NCBI RefSeq assembly: GCF_017301735.1 | Contig: NZ_CP071090.1 | Coordinates: 5,818,001-5,882,000 of the forward strand | DNA from: Pyxidicoccus parkwaysis | Lineage (GTDB): Bacteria > Myxococcota > Myxococcia > Myxococcales > Myxococcaceae | Direction of reading: 5' to 3' | Length of the DNA stretch: 64,000 bases | Shown here: in pieces, positions 45,419-54,618 of the stretch | How the letters are laid out: each line of letters starts with the position of its first letter | Position numbering within the stretch: position 1 is the first letter of the stretch | Notes under the pieces: generated by a model | Seen by the model: only the letters and a program-made list of their open reading frames with translations | Told to the model about the DNA's origin: nothing | Databases searched by the model: none | Translations under genes and position numbers: made by a program

Positions 45419-46813
45419 TCAATACGCGTTCTTCGACAAGAACCCGCCGAGCGCGGTGCGCACGAGAATCTTCAGGTCCATCAGCAGCGACCAGTTCTCG
45501 ATGTAGTACAGGTCGTACTCGATGCGCTTCTGGATGGAAGTCTGGCCGCGCAGGCCGTTGATTTGAGCCCAGCCGGTGATGCCCGCCTTCACCTTGTGGC
45601 GCAGGTGGTAGCGCGGAATCTGCCGCTTGAACTCCTCGATGAAGACGGGGCGCTCGGGGCGCGGGCCCACGAGGCTCATGTCGCCCCGCAGCACGTTGAA
45701 GAACTGGGGCAGCTCGTCCAGCGAGTACTTGCGAAGGAAGGTCCCAATCGGCGTGCGGCGCGAGTCTCCGGGGCAGGCCATCATCGCGCCGGAGTGCTCC
45801 GCGTCCACGCGCATGGTGCGGAACTTGAGGATGGGGAAGGTGCGCCCGTCCATGCCCATGCGCTCCTGGCGGTAGAGCACGGGCCCGCGGCTGGTGAGCC
45901 GCACCGCCAGCGCCGTGAGCAGCATCAGCGGCGAGGTGATGAGGATGGCCAGTAGCGAGAAGAGGATGTCGAAGGCCCGCTTCGCCACCCGGCTCCAGCC
46001 CTCCATCGGGTCGCCCTGGAGGCGGATGATGGGCAGCCCGCCGAACTCCTCCAGGCCGCCATAGAGGGTGATGTACTGGTACAGGTCCGGCACCACGCGG
46101 ACGTCCACGGTGCGCAGCGCGAGCTGCTCCATCAGCCGCTTCACGTGCGCCTGGTCCTCCAGCGGCAACGCGATGATGACCTGGTCCACCGGGTGCGCAT
46201 CCAGGATTTCATTCACCGCGTCCACGTGGCCGATGACGCGCACGCCGCTCGCGTACTGGCCCACCTTCTCCGGCCGCAGCGTGAGCACGCCCGTCACCCG
46301 GAAGCCCAGCTCGCGGTGGCCCTCCACCGTCTCGATGACACGCTGGCCCAGGTCTCCAGCGCCGATGACGAGGATGGACTTGAGGTTGTGGCCGCGCCGG
46401 CGGATTTCACTCAGCACCCAGCGGAACAGGAGCCGGTTGCACGTCACCGCCACGAAGGCGTACCCGACGAAGATGACCAGCGTGAGGCGCGAGTAGCGCT
46501 CGCGCGCGAAGTAAGTCGCCGCCACCAGGATGAGCGTCGCGGTGATGGTGGACTTGAAGACCTCGAACACCTCGCCCGTATTCGTACGCGCGCGGTTGGT
46601 GGCGTACAGGCGCGACTGCTTGAAGGTGACGGGGAAGATGAAGAGCACCATCAGCAACGAGACGAGCGTCTCGTCCCAGGGCGGAATGCCCTCGGTGATG
46701 GGCAACAGGCCCGAGAAGCGGGTGGCGTACGCGAGGCCGAACGCCACCGCGAGCATCACCATGTCCGCGAAAATCTTGATGGACGTGTAGAACCGCTGGA
46801 GACGACTGAACAC
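45419..46813 (-). CDS. Undecaprenyl-phosphate sugar-1-phosphate transferase (WbaP/polyprenyl glycosyl phosphotransferase)
   Basis: 464 residues. Four N-terminal transmembrane segments (to about 135) are followed by a CoA-binding-like Rossmann domain (SILVIGAGDLGQRVIETVEGHRELGFRVTGVL). A fifth membrane segment (about 275-300) precedes the catalytic domain with RVAKRAFDILFSLLAI, GPVLYRQERMGMDGRTFPILKFRTMRVDAE, SLDELPQFFNVLRGDMSLVGPRPERP and the C-terminal KAGITGWAQINGLRGQT. These are the full signatures of the enzyme that starts polysaccharide repeat units on the lipid carrier. Myxococcus has several (for exopolysaccharide, spore coat and other polymers) and I cannot assign this one. Glycosyltransferase genes lie next to it. 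Confidence 0.95.
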   Translation of the reverse strand: MFSRLQRFYTSIKIFADMVMLAVAFGLAYATRFSGLLPITEGIPPWDETLVSLLMVLFIFPVTFKQSRLYATNRARTNTGEVFEVFKSTITATLILVAATYFARERYSRLTLVIFVGYAFVAVTCNRLLFRWVLSEIRRRGHNLKSILVIGAGDLGQRVIETVEGHRELGFRVTGVLTLRPEKVGQYASGVRVIGHVDAVNEILDAHPVDQVIIALPLEDQAHVKRLMEQLALRTVDVRVVPDLYQYITLYGGLEEFGGLPIIRLQGDPMEGWSRVAKRAFDILFSLLAILITSPLMLLTALAVRLTSRGPVLYRQERMGMDGRTFPILKFRTMRVDAEHSGAMMACPGDSRRTPIGTFLRKYSLDELPQFFNVLRGDMSLVGPRPERPVFIEEFKRQIPRYHLRHKVKAGITGWAQINGLRGQTSIQKRIEYDLYYIENWSLLMDLKILVRTALGGFLSKNAY

Positions 46814-46960
46814 CGCGGGACTCCTGTAACCTGGTCAACGGGCGGCCCACCCGCTGCAAGACTCGCACCCCGCACCAACGAGCACGTGTCTGGCCCAACA
46901 CCCTGTGACGCGCGCGGTACCTAGCACGGGAAATCGCGTGAAACCAATGGGTTGGACTGA

Positions 46961-47018
46961 CCCCTCTCCCACACCGTGAGGTGGTGGACAGAGGTAGGCC
47001 ACGGAACCTGGAGAGGGG
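46961..47018 (-). terminator. Two-part hairpin after the minus-strand glycosyltransferase gene
   Basis: CCCCTCTCC (46961-46969) pairs with GGAGAGGGG (47010-47018), and the inner CCGTG/CACGG pairs inside it. It lies 13 bases after the glycosyltransferase stop and upstream of the transferase gene. Confidence 0.65.
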
Positions 47019-47031
47019 ACTGACAGCGGCG

Positions 47032-48195
47032 TCACACTCCGGTGGCGCGGACTGGGGAGGACGTCCCCACCCTCCTGAGGAGAGTGTCCACTTCCGCGAG
47101 CATGGCGCGCTGGAAGGCGGCGCGGCTGAACCGCTCGGCCTGCGAGCGAGCGTCCTCGGGGCGGAAGCCGGGCTCCCAGGCCTCGAACTGGCGCACGGCG
47201 GCGGCGAGCGCGGCGGGCGTCTGCTCGGAGAAGAAGAGGCCGGTGCGCGACGTCACCGTCTCCAGCGCGCCGCCCTTGCCGAAGGCGATGACGGGGCGGC
47301 CGGTGGCCTGGGCCTCCAGCGGGGTGATGCCGAAGTCCTCCTCGGGCGTGAAGATGAGCGCGCGCGCGTCGCGGTACAGGCCCGGCAGCGCATCGTCGGA
47401 GACGTTGCCGAGGAAGCGGATATGCGGCGGCACCGGCCCGGACATGAGGCGCGAGGCCTCCTGCCCCGTGCCCACCACCCACAGCGGCGCGTCCAGCTCT
47501 CGGAACGCCTCCAGCGCCACGTCCAGCCGCTTGTACGGAGCGAAGGCGCCGAGCCACAGGAAGTAGCCACCCTTCCCGCCTCCCTCCAGCGGCAGCCGGG
47601 CGAAGCGCTCCAGGGCCACGGGCGGGTGGACGACGGAGGCGTCGCGCCCCCAGAAGCGGCGAATCTTCGCGGCGATGTGGTGGCTGTTGGCGACGAAGTG
47701 GTCCACGCGCGCGGCGGACGCGCGGTCCCACTGCTGGAGCCACGGCCGCACCGCGTGGGCGGCGGCGCGCACGGGCAGGCGCGCGCGGCCCGGGCCGAAG
47801 TAGTCGTCGAAGAGGTCCCACATGTACCGCATGGGCGCGTGCACGTAGCTGAGGTGCGGCGTGCCCGGCGGGGTGCGCAGGCCCTTGGCGACGCAGTGGC
47901 TGGAGGAGAGGACCAGGTCGTAGTCGCCCTGCAGGCGCAGGGCTTCGATGGCGCGCGGCATCAGCGGGAGGAAGTGCCGGTAGCGCGTGTGGATGCCGGG
48001 GATGCGCTGGAGGAAGGAGGTGAAGATGCGGCGGGACTCGATGAGCGGGGACTGCGTGCCGGGCTTGTGGACGAGCGTGTAGATGTCCGCGTCCGGGAGC
48101 ACCTCGCAGAGCGCATCGAGGACGCGCTCCCCCCCGCGGTGGGTGACGAGCCAATCGTGGACCAGGGCGACCTTCACGGGACGGGCTTCTAGCAT
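47032..48195 (-). CDS. GT4-family glycosyltransferase
   Basis: 387 residues from the ATG at 48195, which places the standard GT4 N-terminus KVALVHDWLVTHRGGERVLDAL near the start; an ATG at 48222 adds nine residues. The acceptor domain contains LSSSHCVAKGLRTPPGTPHLSYVHAPMRYMWDLF. The donor domain has YFLWLGAFAPYKRLDVALEAFREL and the E-x7-E motif FTPEEDFGITPLEAQATGRPVIAFGKGG. It transfers a nucleotide-sugar to a growing polysaccharide at the cytoplasmic membrane face. The gene is head to head with another GT4 gene at 48226, so the pair may share a promoter region, although the gap is only 30 bases. Confidence 0.93.
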   Translation of the reverse strand: MLEARPVKVALVHDWLVTHRGGERVLDALCEVLPDADIYTLVHKPGTQSPLIESRRIFTSFLQRIPGIHTRYRHFLPLMPRAIEALRLQGDYDLVLSSSHCVAKGLRTPPGTPHLSYVHAPMRYMWDLFDDYFGPGRARLPVRAAAHAVRPWLQQWDRASAARVDHFVANSHHIAAKIRRFWGRDASVVHPPVALERFARLPLEGGGKGGYFLWLGAFAPYKRLDVALEAFRELDAPLWVVGTGQEASRLMSGPVPPHIRFLGNVSDDALPGLYRDARALIFTPEEDFGITPLEAQATGRPVIAFGKGGALETVTSRTGLFFSEQTPAALAAAVRQFEAWEPGFRPEDARSQAERFSRAAFQRAMLAEVDTLLRRVGTSSPVRATGV

Positions 48196-48225
48196 CGGAC
48201 CGCGCGGTGCCGAAGGAGACATGGG

Positions 48226-49380
48226 GTGCTCGCCTGCCCGCTCCCCTCCCCCACCCACGTGTGCTACGCCGGGGACGTGGCCCACGTCCTCCTCGACCTG
48301 CGCATGGTGCAGGGACGGCTGCATGGAATCGCGCGCTACGCGCTGGAACTGGCGCGGCGCATGCCCGCGCTCGCACCCGACTTGCGCTTCAGCGCGCTGG
48401 TGGGGCCCAAGGGGCTCCCCTCGGGACTGGGTGAGCTGACGCCGTCCATGCCGGTGCTCCGCTCGCGCGCGGGATTCCTCTCCCCCTTCGAGCAGCCCGC
48501 GCTGCTGGCGGACCTGTCGAGGCTGAAGCCGGACGTGTTCCACGCCACGTCATTCTCCCTGCCGCTGTTCTGGGACGGGCGGCTGGTGGCCACGCTGCAT
48601 GACGCCAACCACCTGGCGCTGGCGGACCAGTACACGCCGGTGCAGTCGCTCTACTACCGCATGGTGGTGGGGCCGAGGGCGAAGCGGGCCTCGGCGCTGG
48701 TGACGGTGTCCGAATTCTCCCGCGAGGAGCTGGCGAAGTACCTCCACCTGTCGCCGTACCGCCTGCAGGTGATTCACAACGGCGTGGACGCGCGCTTCCA
48801 GCCGCCGACGCCAGGAGAGGCGAAGGCCTTCCGTGACAAGCACGAGCTGCCCGCGCGGTACGTGGCGGCGGTGGGCAACGCGAAGCGCTTCAAGAACCTG
48901 GCGCTCCTGAAGCATGTGGCGCCGGAGCTGCCGGTGCCGGTGGTGCTGCTGGCGGGCAAGGGCGCGGTGGCGCACGAGCTGGGGCTGCACGAGAACGTGC
49001 TGGATTTGGAGGAGCTGCCCGAGGCGGAGATGCCGCTGTTCTACGGCGCGGCGACGGCGCTGCTGCTACCGTCGAAGTACGAGGGCTTCGGCCTGCCGGC
49101 GCTGGAGGCGATGGCGGCGGGCTGCCCGGTGCTGGTGGCGGACGCAACGGCGTTGCCGGAGGTGGTGGGCGGAGCGGCGCTGCGGCTGCCGCCGGACGAC
49201 GCGAGGGCGTGGCTGGAGACGACGCTGCGCGTGCTGCGCGACGACGTGCTGCGCAGCGAGCTGATTGAGTTGGGCCGCGAGCGCGCGGCGCGCTTCTCCT
49301 GGGACGACTGCGCGAAGCGCACGCTCGCGGTGTACCGGCGGGTGCTGGAGACGCCTTCCGCTCCAGCCTCGCGCGGGTGA
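48226..49380 (+). CDS. GT4-family glycosyltransferase
   Basis: 384 residues from a GTG at 48226 with AAGGAG seven bases upstream; a GTG at 48277 would remove a 17-residue extension. The N-terminal domain starts VAHVLLDLRMVQGRLHGIARYALEL, as in GT4 enzymes that act on branched surface glycans. FHATSFSLPLFWDGRLVATLHDANHLALADQYT, VSEFSREELAKYL and VIHNGVDARFQPP are well-known family segments. The donor motif is YEGFGLPALEAMAAGCPVLVADATALPEV with both glutamates. It ends just 15 bases from the convergent Cys-rich gene. Donor and acceptor are unknown. Confidence 0.94.
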   Translation: MLACPLPSPTHVCYAGDVAHVLLDLRMVQGRLHGIARYALELARRMPALAPDLRFSALVGPKGLPSGLGELTPSMPVLRSRAGFLSPFEQPALLADLSRLKPDVFHATSFSLPLFWDGRLVATLHDANHLALADQYTPVQSLYYRMVVGPRAKRASALVTVSEFSREELAKYLHLSPYRLQVIHNGVDARFQPPTPGEAKAFRDKHELPARYVAAVGNAKRFKNLALLKHVAPELPVPVVLLAGKGAVAHELGLHENVLDLEELPEAEMPLFYGAATALLLPSKYEGFGLPALEAMAAGCPVLVADATALPEVVGGAALRLPPDDARAWLETTLRVLRDDVLRSELIELGRERAARFSWDDCAKRTLAVYRRVLETPSAPASRG

Positions 49381-49395
49381 GTCCGGGCCTCGCGC

Positions 49396-49734
49396 CTACG
49401 GGCACTCCGCGTAGCAGATGCGAAAGCCGGTGTGCGCGCAGTCCGCGCCGGTCAAGCAGCTCGAACAATCGATGCACGAGCCCCAGCTGCCCGGTATCGC
49501 GCCCGACTCTTCGAGCGTGCGCGGGCCAGACGACGAAGAGCGCAGCTCATCCATGGTGCTCATCGCGGTGGAGCTCAGGGAAGACTTCGCGCCACAGTGG
49601 CTGGGGCGCTCACGCACGAAATCCTGCTGGGACTGCGGTGCCGGTGCTTCGGCTCGCGCTCCCGACGACAACTGCCAGGCACCAGCGACAGACAGCGCGA
49701 ACACGACGAACGTCGAGAGTTGCAGCTTCCGCAT
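49396..49734 (-). CDS. Small exported Cys-rich protein
   Basis: 112 residues from the ATG at 49734 (GGGAGG six bases upstream). A signal peptide (STFVVFALSVAGAW, cleavage likely after ARA near residue 28) leads to a Ser-rich acidic middle, then a compact C-terminal motif SCIDCSSCLTGADCAHTGFRICYAEC with seven cysteines in under 30 residues. One more Cys lies in PSHCGA. Such spacing suggests a disulfide-knotted mini-domain in the periplasm or outside the cell. I know no family name. It is the last gene of a long minus-strand run after the O-antigen ligase gene, 85 bases away. Confidence 0.8.
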   Translation of the reverse strand: MRKLQLSTFVVFALSVAGAWQLSSGARAEAPAPQSQQDFVRERPSHCGAKSSLSSTAMSTMDELRSSSSGPRTLEESGAIPGSWGSCIDCSSCLTGADCAHTGFRICYAECP

Positions 49735-49818
49735 GGGGGACCTCCCTGGGTTGGGGAAGCCCATTGTCGCTGAATGACAGGAGTCATGAGATGAGCCGCA
49801 CTGTCACTTCAACGCTTT

Positions 49819-51132
49819 TCAACTCTTCACATTGGAGCCCGCAGGCCCCTCCGCCGCGCCATCCCGCAGCACTCCACTGCCCTCGCACAGCCCCAGTCCC
49901 CACACGAGCGCGAAGGACAGGTGCACGCTGGGATGGAACGGCAGGTAGTGCACCAGCGAAAGCACGTGGAAGCCCACCCACGACAGCAACGCACCCGTCG
50001 CCGCCAGCGAGCCCTCGCGGTGCCTCCGGATGAGCGCCTTTGCCAGCAGCGCGTGCATGGCCGCCAGCAGCACCAGCCCCACCAGCCCCGTCTCCGCCCA
50101 CGCGGTGAGCCAGAGGTTGTGCGAGTCCGTGGCGAGGAAGTCGTTGATGCCCGTCTCGGGCGCCGTGGCCATGGCCGCGGCCTTGTGGTTGCCGAAGCCC
50201 ACGCCCGTCAGCGGGTGCTCGCGCACCAGAATCCACCCCACGGACATGGCCAGCTCGCGCTCGCCGCCGTAGATGTTCCCCACCGCCTTGCCCAGCCGCG
50301 CGCGCCACGCGGGTGACACTCCGACGGCCAGCACCACCGCCGCCAGCAGCACCAGCCCCACCCGCCGCGCCCTCCCCTGCACGAGCAGCAACAGCGCCAC
50401 CACGCTGACAATCAGCGCCGCGCCCAGCGCCGCCCGCGCGAAGGCGTTGTAGATGGACACCAGCATCCCCAGCACCACCACGCCCGCCACCGCCCTGCGC
50501 CGCGCCACCTCGGAGCCACCCAGCACCGCCAGCGCCGGCCCGAGCGCCGCGATGGCCCCATGCGCGAAGCGCAGCCGGTGGAAGAAGAAGCCTCCGGCCG
50601 CGTAGCGCGGAGACTCGTCCGTGCCGAAGTTCTCGTGCAGGCGGTCCACGCTCAGCTTGAGGAACGCGGGCGGCGTCCACGGCCACTTCACCCGGTTCTG
50701 GAACAGCCCCAGCGCCGCGGCCAGCAGCCAGCCTCCCGCCACCACCGCCGCCAGCAGCAGCCAGGGCACGCCCACCGTGCCGATGCACGCCGCCGCCGCG
50801 CCCGCCACCGTGTCCAGCACCTGCCCGTAGCGCGAGCCACGCGGCCACTTCTGCGCCGCGCCCGTCAGCAGCGCCACCGCGGGCGACACGAGCTGCCACG
50901 CAACCAGCGCCACGCTGGCCACCACGTACGCGCGGACATCCGGCGCCAGCCGCAGCCGCTTGCGCGCCACCAGGATGCCCGCGAGCAGCACCGCCGCGCC
51001 CGCGGCCACCTGGAGCACCACCTCCGCGAGCACCAGCCCCACCGCCCACAACACGAACACTCCGGCCACCGCGCGGCGGAAGCGCGGGTCCACCGGCGTC
51101 GGAGGAGCGGAGTCCATCATGGGAAGCCGCAC
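49819..51132 (-). CDS. O-antigen ligase/polymerase family membrane protein (Wzy/WaaL-like)
   Basis: 437 residues from a GTG at 51132, one base after the LptG stop; ATGs at 51120 and 51117 are possible starts. About eleven hydrophobic segments are present. The large periplasmic loop between the last helices contains GERELAMSVGWILVREHPLTGVGFGNHKAAAM and DSHNLWLTAWAETGLVGLVLLAAM, the H-x-x-x-L-x-x-x-x-E-x-G-x-x-G signature of the Wzy_C/O-antigen ligase family. It joins or polymerises lipid-linked glycan units on the periplasmic face. Position directly behind lptF-lptG supports LPS or capsule assembly. Confidence 0.93.
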   Translation of the reverse strand: MRLPMMDSAPPTPVDPRFRRAVAGVFVLWAVGLVLAEVVLQVAAGAAVLLAGILVARKRLRLAPDVRAYVVASVALVAWQLVSPAVALLTGAAQKWPRGSRYGQVLDTVAGAAAACIGTVGVPWLLLAAVVAGGWLLAAALGLFQNRVKWPWTPPAFLKLSVDRLHENFGTDESPRYAAGGFFFHRLRFAHGAIAALGPALAVLGGSEVARRRAVAGVVVLGMLVSIYNAFARAALGAALIVSVVALLLLVQGRARRVGLVLLAAVVLAVGVSPAWRARLGKAVGNIYGGERELAMSVGWILVREHPLTGVGFGNHKAAAMATAPETGINDFLATDSHNLWLTAWAETGLVGLVLLAAMHALLAKALIRRHREGSLAATGALLSWVGFHVLSLVHYLPFHPSVHLSFALVWGLGLCEGSGVLRDGAAEGPAGSNVKS

Positions 51133-51133
51133 G

Positions 51134-52249
51134 CTACCTCACCAGCACGCGACCGCGAGGAAGGTGCAGCAGGCCCTCGCGGCGCAGCCACACCGCTCCG
51201 GCCACCAGCACCAGGAGGAAGGTGGGCATCCACGCGGCCACGAAGGGCGACAGCCGCTCCGTCAGCACCAGCGTGCGGCACACCACCATGAGGCCCCACA
51301 TGGCCACCGCCGTGAGCAGCCCCTCGACGATGGCCGCCGTCAGGTGTCCCCGGCGACTCGCACGCAGCGCCAGCCCCACGCCCAGCAGCGCCGCGGGCAG
51401 CGCCGCCATCGGGTACGCGAAGCGGTTGTGCAGCGCCAGCTCGAACTGGCGCGTCGCGAGCCCCACCTCCTTGCGCGCGGCAATCTGCTCGCGCAGTTCG
51501 GGCACGCGCATCTGCTCCGGCCGGCCCGGGCGGATGCGGAAGACGCCGGGCGCCACGCCCAAATCGTACTCGGCCTCGGCGAGCTGCTTCACGGACGTGC
51601 TCCCCGGGCCGGAGAAGCCGCGCTCCACCACGTCCACCAGCCGCCAGCGCGTGCCCTCCAGCGGGTGCATCTCCGCCGCGTCCAGGCGCTGGCGCAGCTC
51701 GAACTGCTTCGACACCGTGAAGATGGACACGTCCCGGAAGCCTTCCTGCGCGCTGCCGGAGCGGAGGAAGAAGATGCGGTCCCCCCGCCGGAACCACTGC
51801 TTCGGCGTGTAGTAGAAGCGCCAGTCCCCGCCGCGGTTGAAGCGCTGGGTGGTGATTTCATCCACCCGCCGCCCCGCGTGCGTCGCCACCCACTCGTCGA
51901 AGGCCACCAGCCCCACGCACGCCGTCAGCGAGCAGGCGAGGATGGGCAGGTACAGCGCGGACGGGCCGAACGTCAGCGCGCGGATGGCCGTCACCTCGCC
52001 CTGCTTGCGCAGCGCCGACACCGCCACTCCCGCCGCGAGCAGCAGCGCCGCCGGCCCCAACTGCTGCACGGACACCAGCGCCTTGTAGCCATACAGCTTC
52101 GCGGCGGCCTCCACCCAACCGGGCCCGGTGTACGTCTTCGCTCGGTCCACGAAGTCCACCACCACGAAGATGACGACGAGCCCCGCGAGGATGCCCAGGG
52201 CGAAGCGCAGGTACGTGCGCAGCACGTAGCCGAAGAGGGTGACCTTCAC
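51134..52249 (-). CDS. lptG: LPS export ABC permease LptG (YjgP/YjgQ family)
   Basis: 371 residues from a GTG at 52249 that overlaps the lptF stop (GTGA). Six transmembrane segments are arranged in pairs at both ends, with the periplasmic beta-jellyroll between (DWRFYYTPKQWFRRGDRIFFLRSG; GFRDVSIFTVSKQFELRQRLDAAEMH). The N-terminus VTLFGYVLRTYLRFALGILAGLVVIFVVVDFVDRAKTY and the C-terminal LHNRFAYPMAALPAALLGVGLALRASRRG are the family hallmarks. With LptF and the ATPase LptB it extracts LPS from the inner membrane. LptB is not encoded in this window. Confidence 0.93.
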   Translation of the reverse strand: MKVTLFGYVLRTYLRFALGILAGLVVIFVVVDFVDRAKTYTGPGWVEAAAKLYGYKALVSVQQLGPAALLLAAGVAVSALRKQGEVTAIRALTFGPSALYLPILACSLTACVGLVAFDEWVATHAGRRVDEITTQRFNRGGDWRFYYTPKQWFRRGDRIFFLRSGSAQEGFRDVSIFTVSKQFELRQRLDAAEMHPLEGTRWRLVDVVERGFSGPGSTSVKQLAEAEYDLGVAPGVFRIRPGRPEQMRVPELREQIAARKEVGLATRQFELALHNRFAYPMAALPAALLGVGLALRASRRGHLTAAIVEGLLTAVAMWGLMVVCRTLVLTERLSPFVAAWMPTFLLVLVAGAVWLRREGLLHLPRGRVLVR

Positions 52250-53355
52250 CGGACCGTCCCCGAGCGGTTGACGCGGTACAGCGCCACCGCGCCCACCAGC
52301 ATGAAGATGACGTTGGCCAGCTGCCCGGCCAGCTCCACCGGCAGCTTCCCTTTCTGCCCCATCTGCTCGAAGGCGCGGCTCAGCAGGTAGTAGAGGACGT
52401 AGCCGCCCAGCGTGAGCAGGTAGCCCCACGCGCGCCCCGACTGCCTCCGTCCGATGGCCAGCGGCGTGCCCAGCAGCGCGAAGGCAATGGGCGCCAGCGC
52501 GCCGCCCAGCCGGCTGTGCAGCGCCATGCGGAACGAGCGCGGGTCTCCCCCCTGCGCCTCCGCGTCGCGCGCCGCCTGAATCAACTCCACCGGCGTCAGC
52601 TCCTCCTTCGCCGAGGTGAAGCGGCTGCGCTTGCCCATGGACACGCCGACGCCCACGCTGATTTCGGACTTGTCGAAGCGGATGACGCTGTAGTCCTCGC
52701 CCGCGCGGCCGGAGCGGTGCACCTCGCCGTCCTCCAACGCGAAGCGCAGCACCTCGCCCTTCCCGCTCACGCCCACCTGTCCGTGGTGCGCCAGTACCAG
52801 CAGCGGCGCGCTCGCCTCGCGGTCGTCGTGCAAGAGCACGTTCGTCCACCGCCCGTCCGGCGACACCTGCTCCGCGTAGAGCGTCAAGTCACTGAGGTCC
52901 TCGTAGAAGACGCCGGACTTCACGTCGCCCACCACGTTCTTCCGGATGACCTCGCTCACCAGTTCCTTCACACCGGTGAGCCCCCACGGCTGCGCGGTGG
53001 AGGTAATCAGCATCATCAGCGCGCTGAGCGCCGCGGCCACGCCCATCGGCGCGGCCAGAAGGCGCATCGGCCCCACGCCCAGCGCCTGGAGCGCGGTGAG
53101 CTCCCGGTCCTCACCCAGCCGCCCCAGCCCCAGGAGGATGGCCAGCAGGAAGGCGATGGGCAGCGCCATCATCAGGAAATGCGGCGCGAGGTACGCAATC
53201 AGCCGCCCCAAATCCACCAGCGTCACCGAGGAGCCCAGCAGCACGTCCGTGCCCCGCAGGAACTGCATGACGAACAGGAGCAGGAACATGAACGCCACCC
53301 ACACTCCGAGCGGCACGAGCAGCTCCCTGAGCAGGTAGCGTGAGACGCGGTTCAC
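52246..53355 (-). CDS. lptF: LPS export ABC permease LptF (YjgP/YjgQ family)
   Basis: 369 residues from a GTG at 53355 whose GTGA overlaps the purD stop. Six transmembrane segments and a central periplasmic domain (SGVFYEDLSDLTLYAEQVSPDGRWTNVLLHDDRE) fit the family. The N-terminal RVSRYLLRELLVPLGVWVAFMFLLLFVMQFLRG and ALGVGPMRLLAAPMGVAAALSALMM are the conserved lateral-gate helices; ALHSRLGGALAPIAFALLGTPLAIGRRQSGRA matches the last helix pair. It pairs with LptG. The tight coupling to purD is unusual and suggests one long transcript. Confidence 0.93.
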   Translation of the reverse strand: MNRVSRYLLRELLVPLGVWVAFMFLLLFVMQFLRGTDVLLGSSVTLVDLGRLIAYLAPHFLMMALPIAFLLAILLGLGRLGEDRELTALQALGVGPMRLLAAPMGVAAALSALMMLITSTAQPWGLTGVKELVSEVIRKNVVGDVKSGVFYEDLSDLTLYAEQVSPDGRWTNVLLHDDREASAPLLVLAHHGQVGVSGKGEVLRFALEDGEVHRSGRAGEDYSVIRFDKSEISVGVGVSMGKRSRFTSAKEELTPVELIQAARDAEAQGGDPRSFRMALHSRLGGALAPIAFALLGTPLAIGRRQSGRAWGYLLTLGGYVLYYLLSRAFEQMGQKGKLPVELAGQLANVIFMLVGAVALYRVNRSGTVR

Positions 53356-54611
53356 GGCGCCGCCTTCAACCCTCGCGCGCCGATGTCCCGGCGGAAGTGC
53401 ATGCCCTCGAAGCGCACCGCCCGCGCCGCCGCGTAGGCCTTCTCCTGCGCCCCCGCCAGGGTGTCACCCCGAGCGCACACCGTCAGCACCCGGCCACCGC
53501 TCGTCACCAGCGCGCCGTCCTTCGCCTCCACTCCGGCGAGGAACACCGTGGCGTCCGCGGGCACCGCGTCCAGCCCCTCGATGCGCTGGCCCTTCCTCGG
53601 CGCGTCCGGGTAGCCCTCCGCGGCCATCACCACGCCCACCGAGGAGCCCGGATTGGACGCGAGCGTCCGCGCCTCCAGCTTGCCCCGCGCGCACGCGTCC
53701 ACCAGCGGCAGCAGGTCCTCGCCGAGCTGCATCATCAACACCTGCGTCTCCGGGTCGCCGAAGCGCGCGTTGAACTCCAGCACCTTCGGCCCGCTGCGCG
53801 TGAGCATCAGCCCCGCATACAGCACACCCCGGAACGGTATTCCGCGCTTTCGCAGCACGGCCAGCGTGGGAGCCATGACGCGCTCACCCACCTCGGCGAG
53901 CTGCGCGTCGGTGAGGAAGGGCGCCGGGCTGTACGCGCCCATGCCGCCGGTGTTGGGGCCGGTGTCGCCGTCCCCCACCCGCTTGTGGTCCTGCGACAGG
54001 GGCAGCATGGCGTAGCGCTCGCCGTCGCAGAGGGCCATGGCGGAGACTTCCTCGCCCTCCAGCAGCTCCTCCAGGACCATCTTCTGGCCCGCCGAGCCCA
54101 TGGCCCCCACCGCGCGTACCGCCGCGCGAGCGGCCTCCACGTCGTGCGCGACGATGACACCCTTGCCCGCGGCCAGCCCGTCCGCCTTGACGACGATGCG
54201 GCCCTGCTCCACCGCGTAGGCCTCCGCCCGGGCCACGTCCGTGAAGGTGCGGAAGGCCGCGGTGGGCACGCCCGCCTCGGCCATGATTTCCTTCGCGAAG
54301 GCCTTGGAGCCCTCGATGAGGGCCGCGCCCGCCACCGGGCCGAAGCAGGGGATGCCCGCCTTCGCCAGCGCGTCCGCCACGCCCGCCACCAGCGGCGCCT
54401 CGGGCCCCACCACCACCAGGTCCACCGCCTCGCGCTTCGCCAGCGCCACCACCTCGTCCGGCACGTCGGCGCGCAGCGGGACGTTGGTGGCCAGCCGCGC
54501 GGTGCCCGGATTGCCCGGGCCACACAGGAGCTTCGTGAGCCGGGGGCTCTGGGACAGCTTCCACGCGAGCGCGTGCTCGCGGCCTCCGGAACCGAGCAGC
54601 AGGACCTTCAC
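53352..54611 (-). CDS. purD: Phosphoribosylamine-glycine ligase (GAR synthetase)
   Basis: 419 residues from a GTG at 54611 (GAGG five bases upstream), close to the E. coli length. It adds glycine to phosphoribosylamine with ATP, the second step of purine synthesis. The N-terminal domain starts KVLLLGSGGREHALAWKL and contains the glycine site VVVGPEAPLVAGVADAL. The ATP-grasp domain holds IVVKADGLAAGKGVIVAHD and the motif GPNTGGMGAYSPAPF, followed by RGVLYAGLMLTRSGPKVLEFNARFGDPETQ. The C-terminal domain covers VGVVMAAEGYPDAPRKG. The stop overlaps the lptF start; the TPR gene ends seven bases upstream. Confidence 0.97.
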   Translation of the reverse strand: MKVLLLGSGGREHALAWKLSQSPRLTKLLCGPGNPGTARLATNVPLRADVPDEVVALAKREAVDLVVVGPEAPLVAGVADALAKAGIPCFGPVAGAALIEGSKAFAKEIMAEAGVPTAAFRTFTDVARAEAYAVEQGRIVVKADGLAAGKGVIVAHDVEAARAAVRAVGAMGSAGQKMVLEELLEGEEVSAMALCDGERYAMLPLSQDHKRVGDGDTGPNTGGMGAYSPAPFLTDAQLAEVGERVMAPTLAVLRKRGIPFRGVLYAGLMLTRSGPKVLEFNARFGDPETQVLMMQLGEDLLPLVDACARGKLEARTLASNPGSSVGVVMAAEGYPDAPRKGQRIEGLDAVPADATVFLAGVEAKDGALVTSGGRVLTVCARGDTLAGAQEKAYAAARAVRFEGMHFRRDIGARGLKAAP

Positions 54612-54618
54612 ATCCACC

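Noticed and set aside
46835..48376. 513-codon minus-strand ORF overlapping the glycosyltransferase
   Set aside because: Shifted frame of the real GT4 gene with Arg/Pro-rich product.
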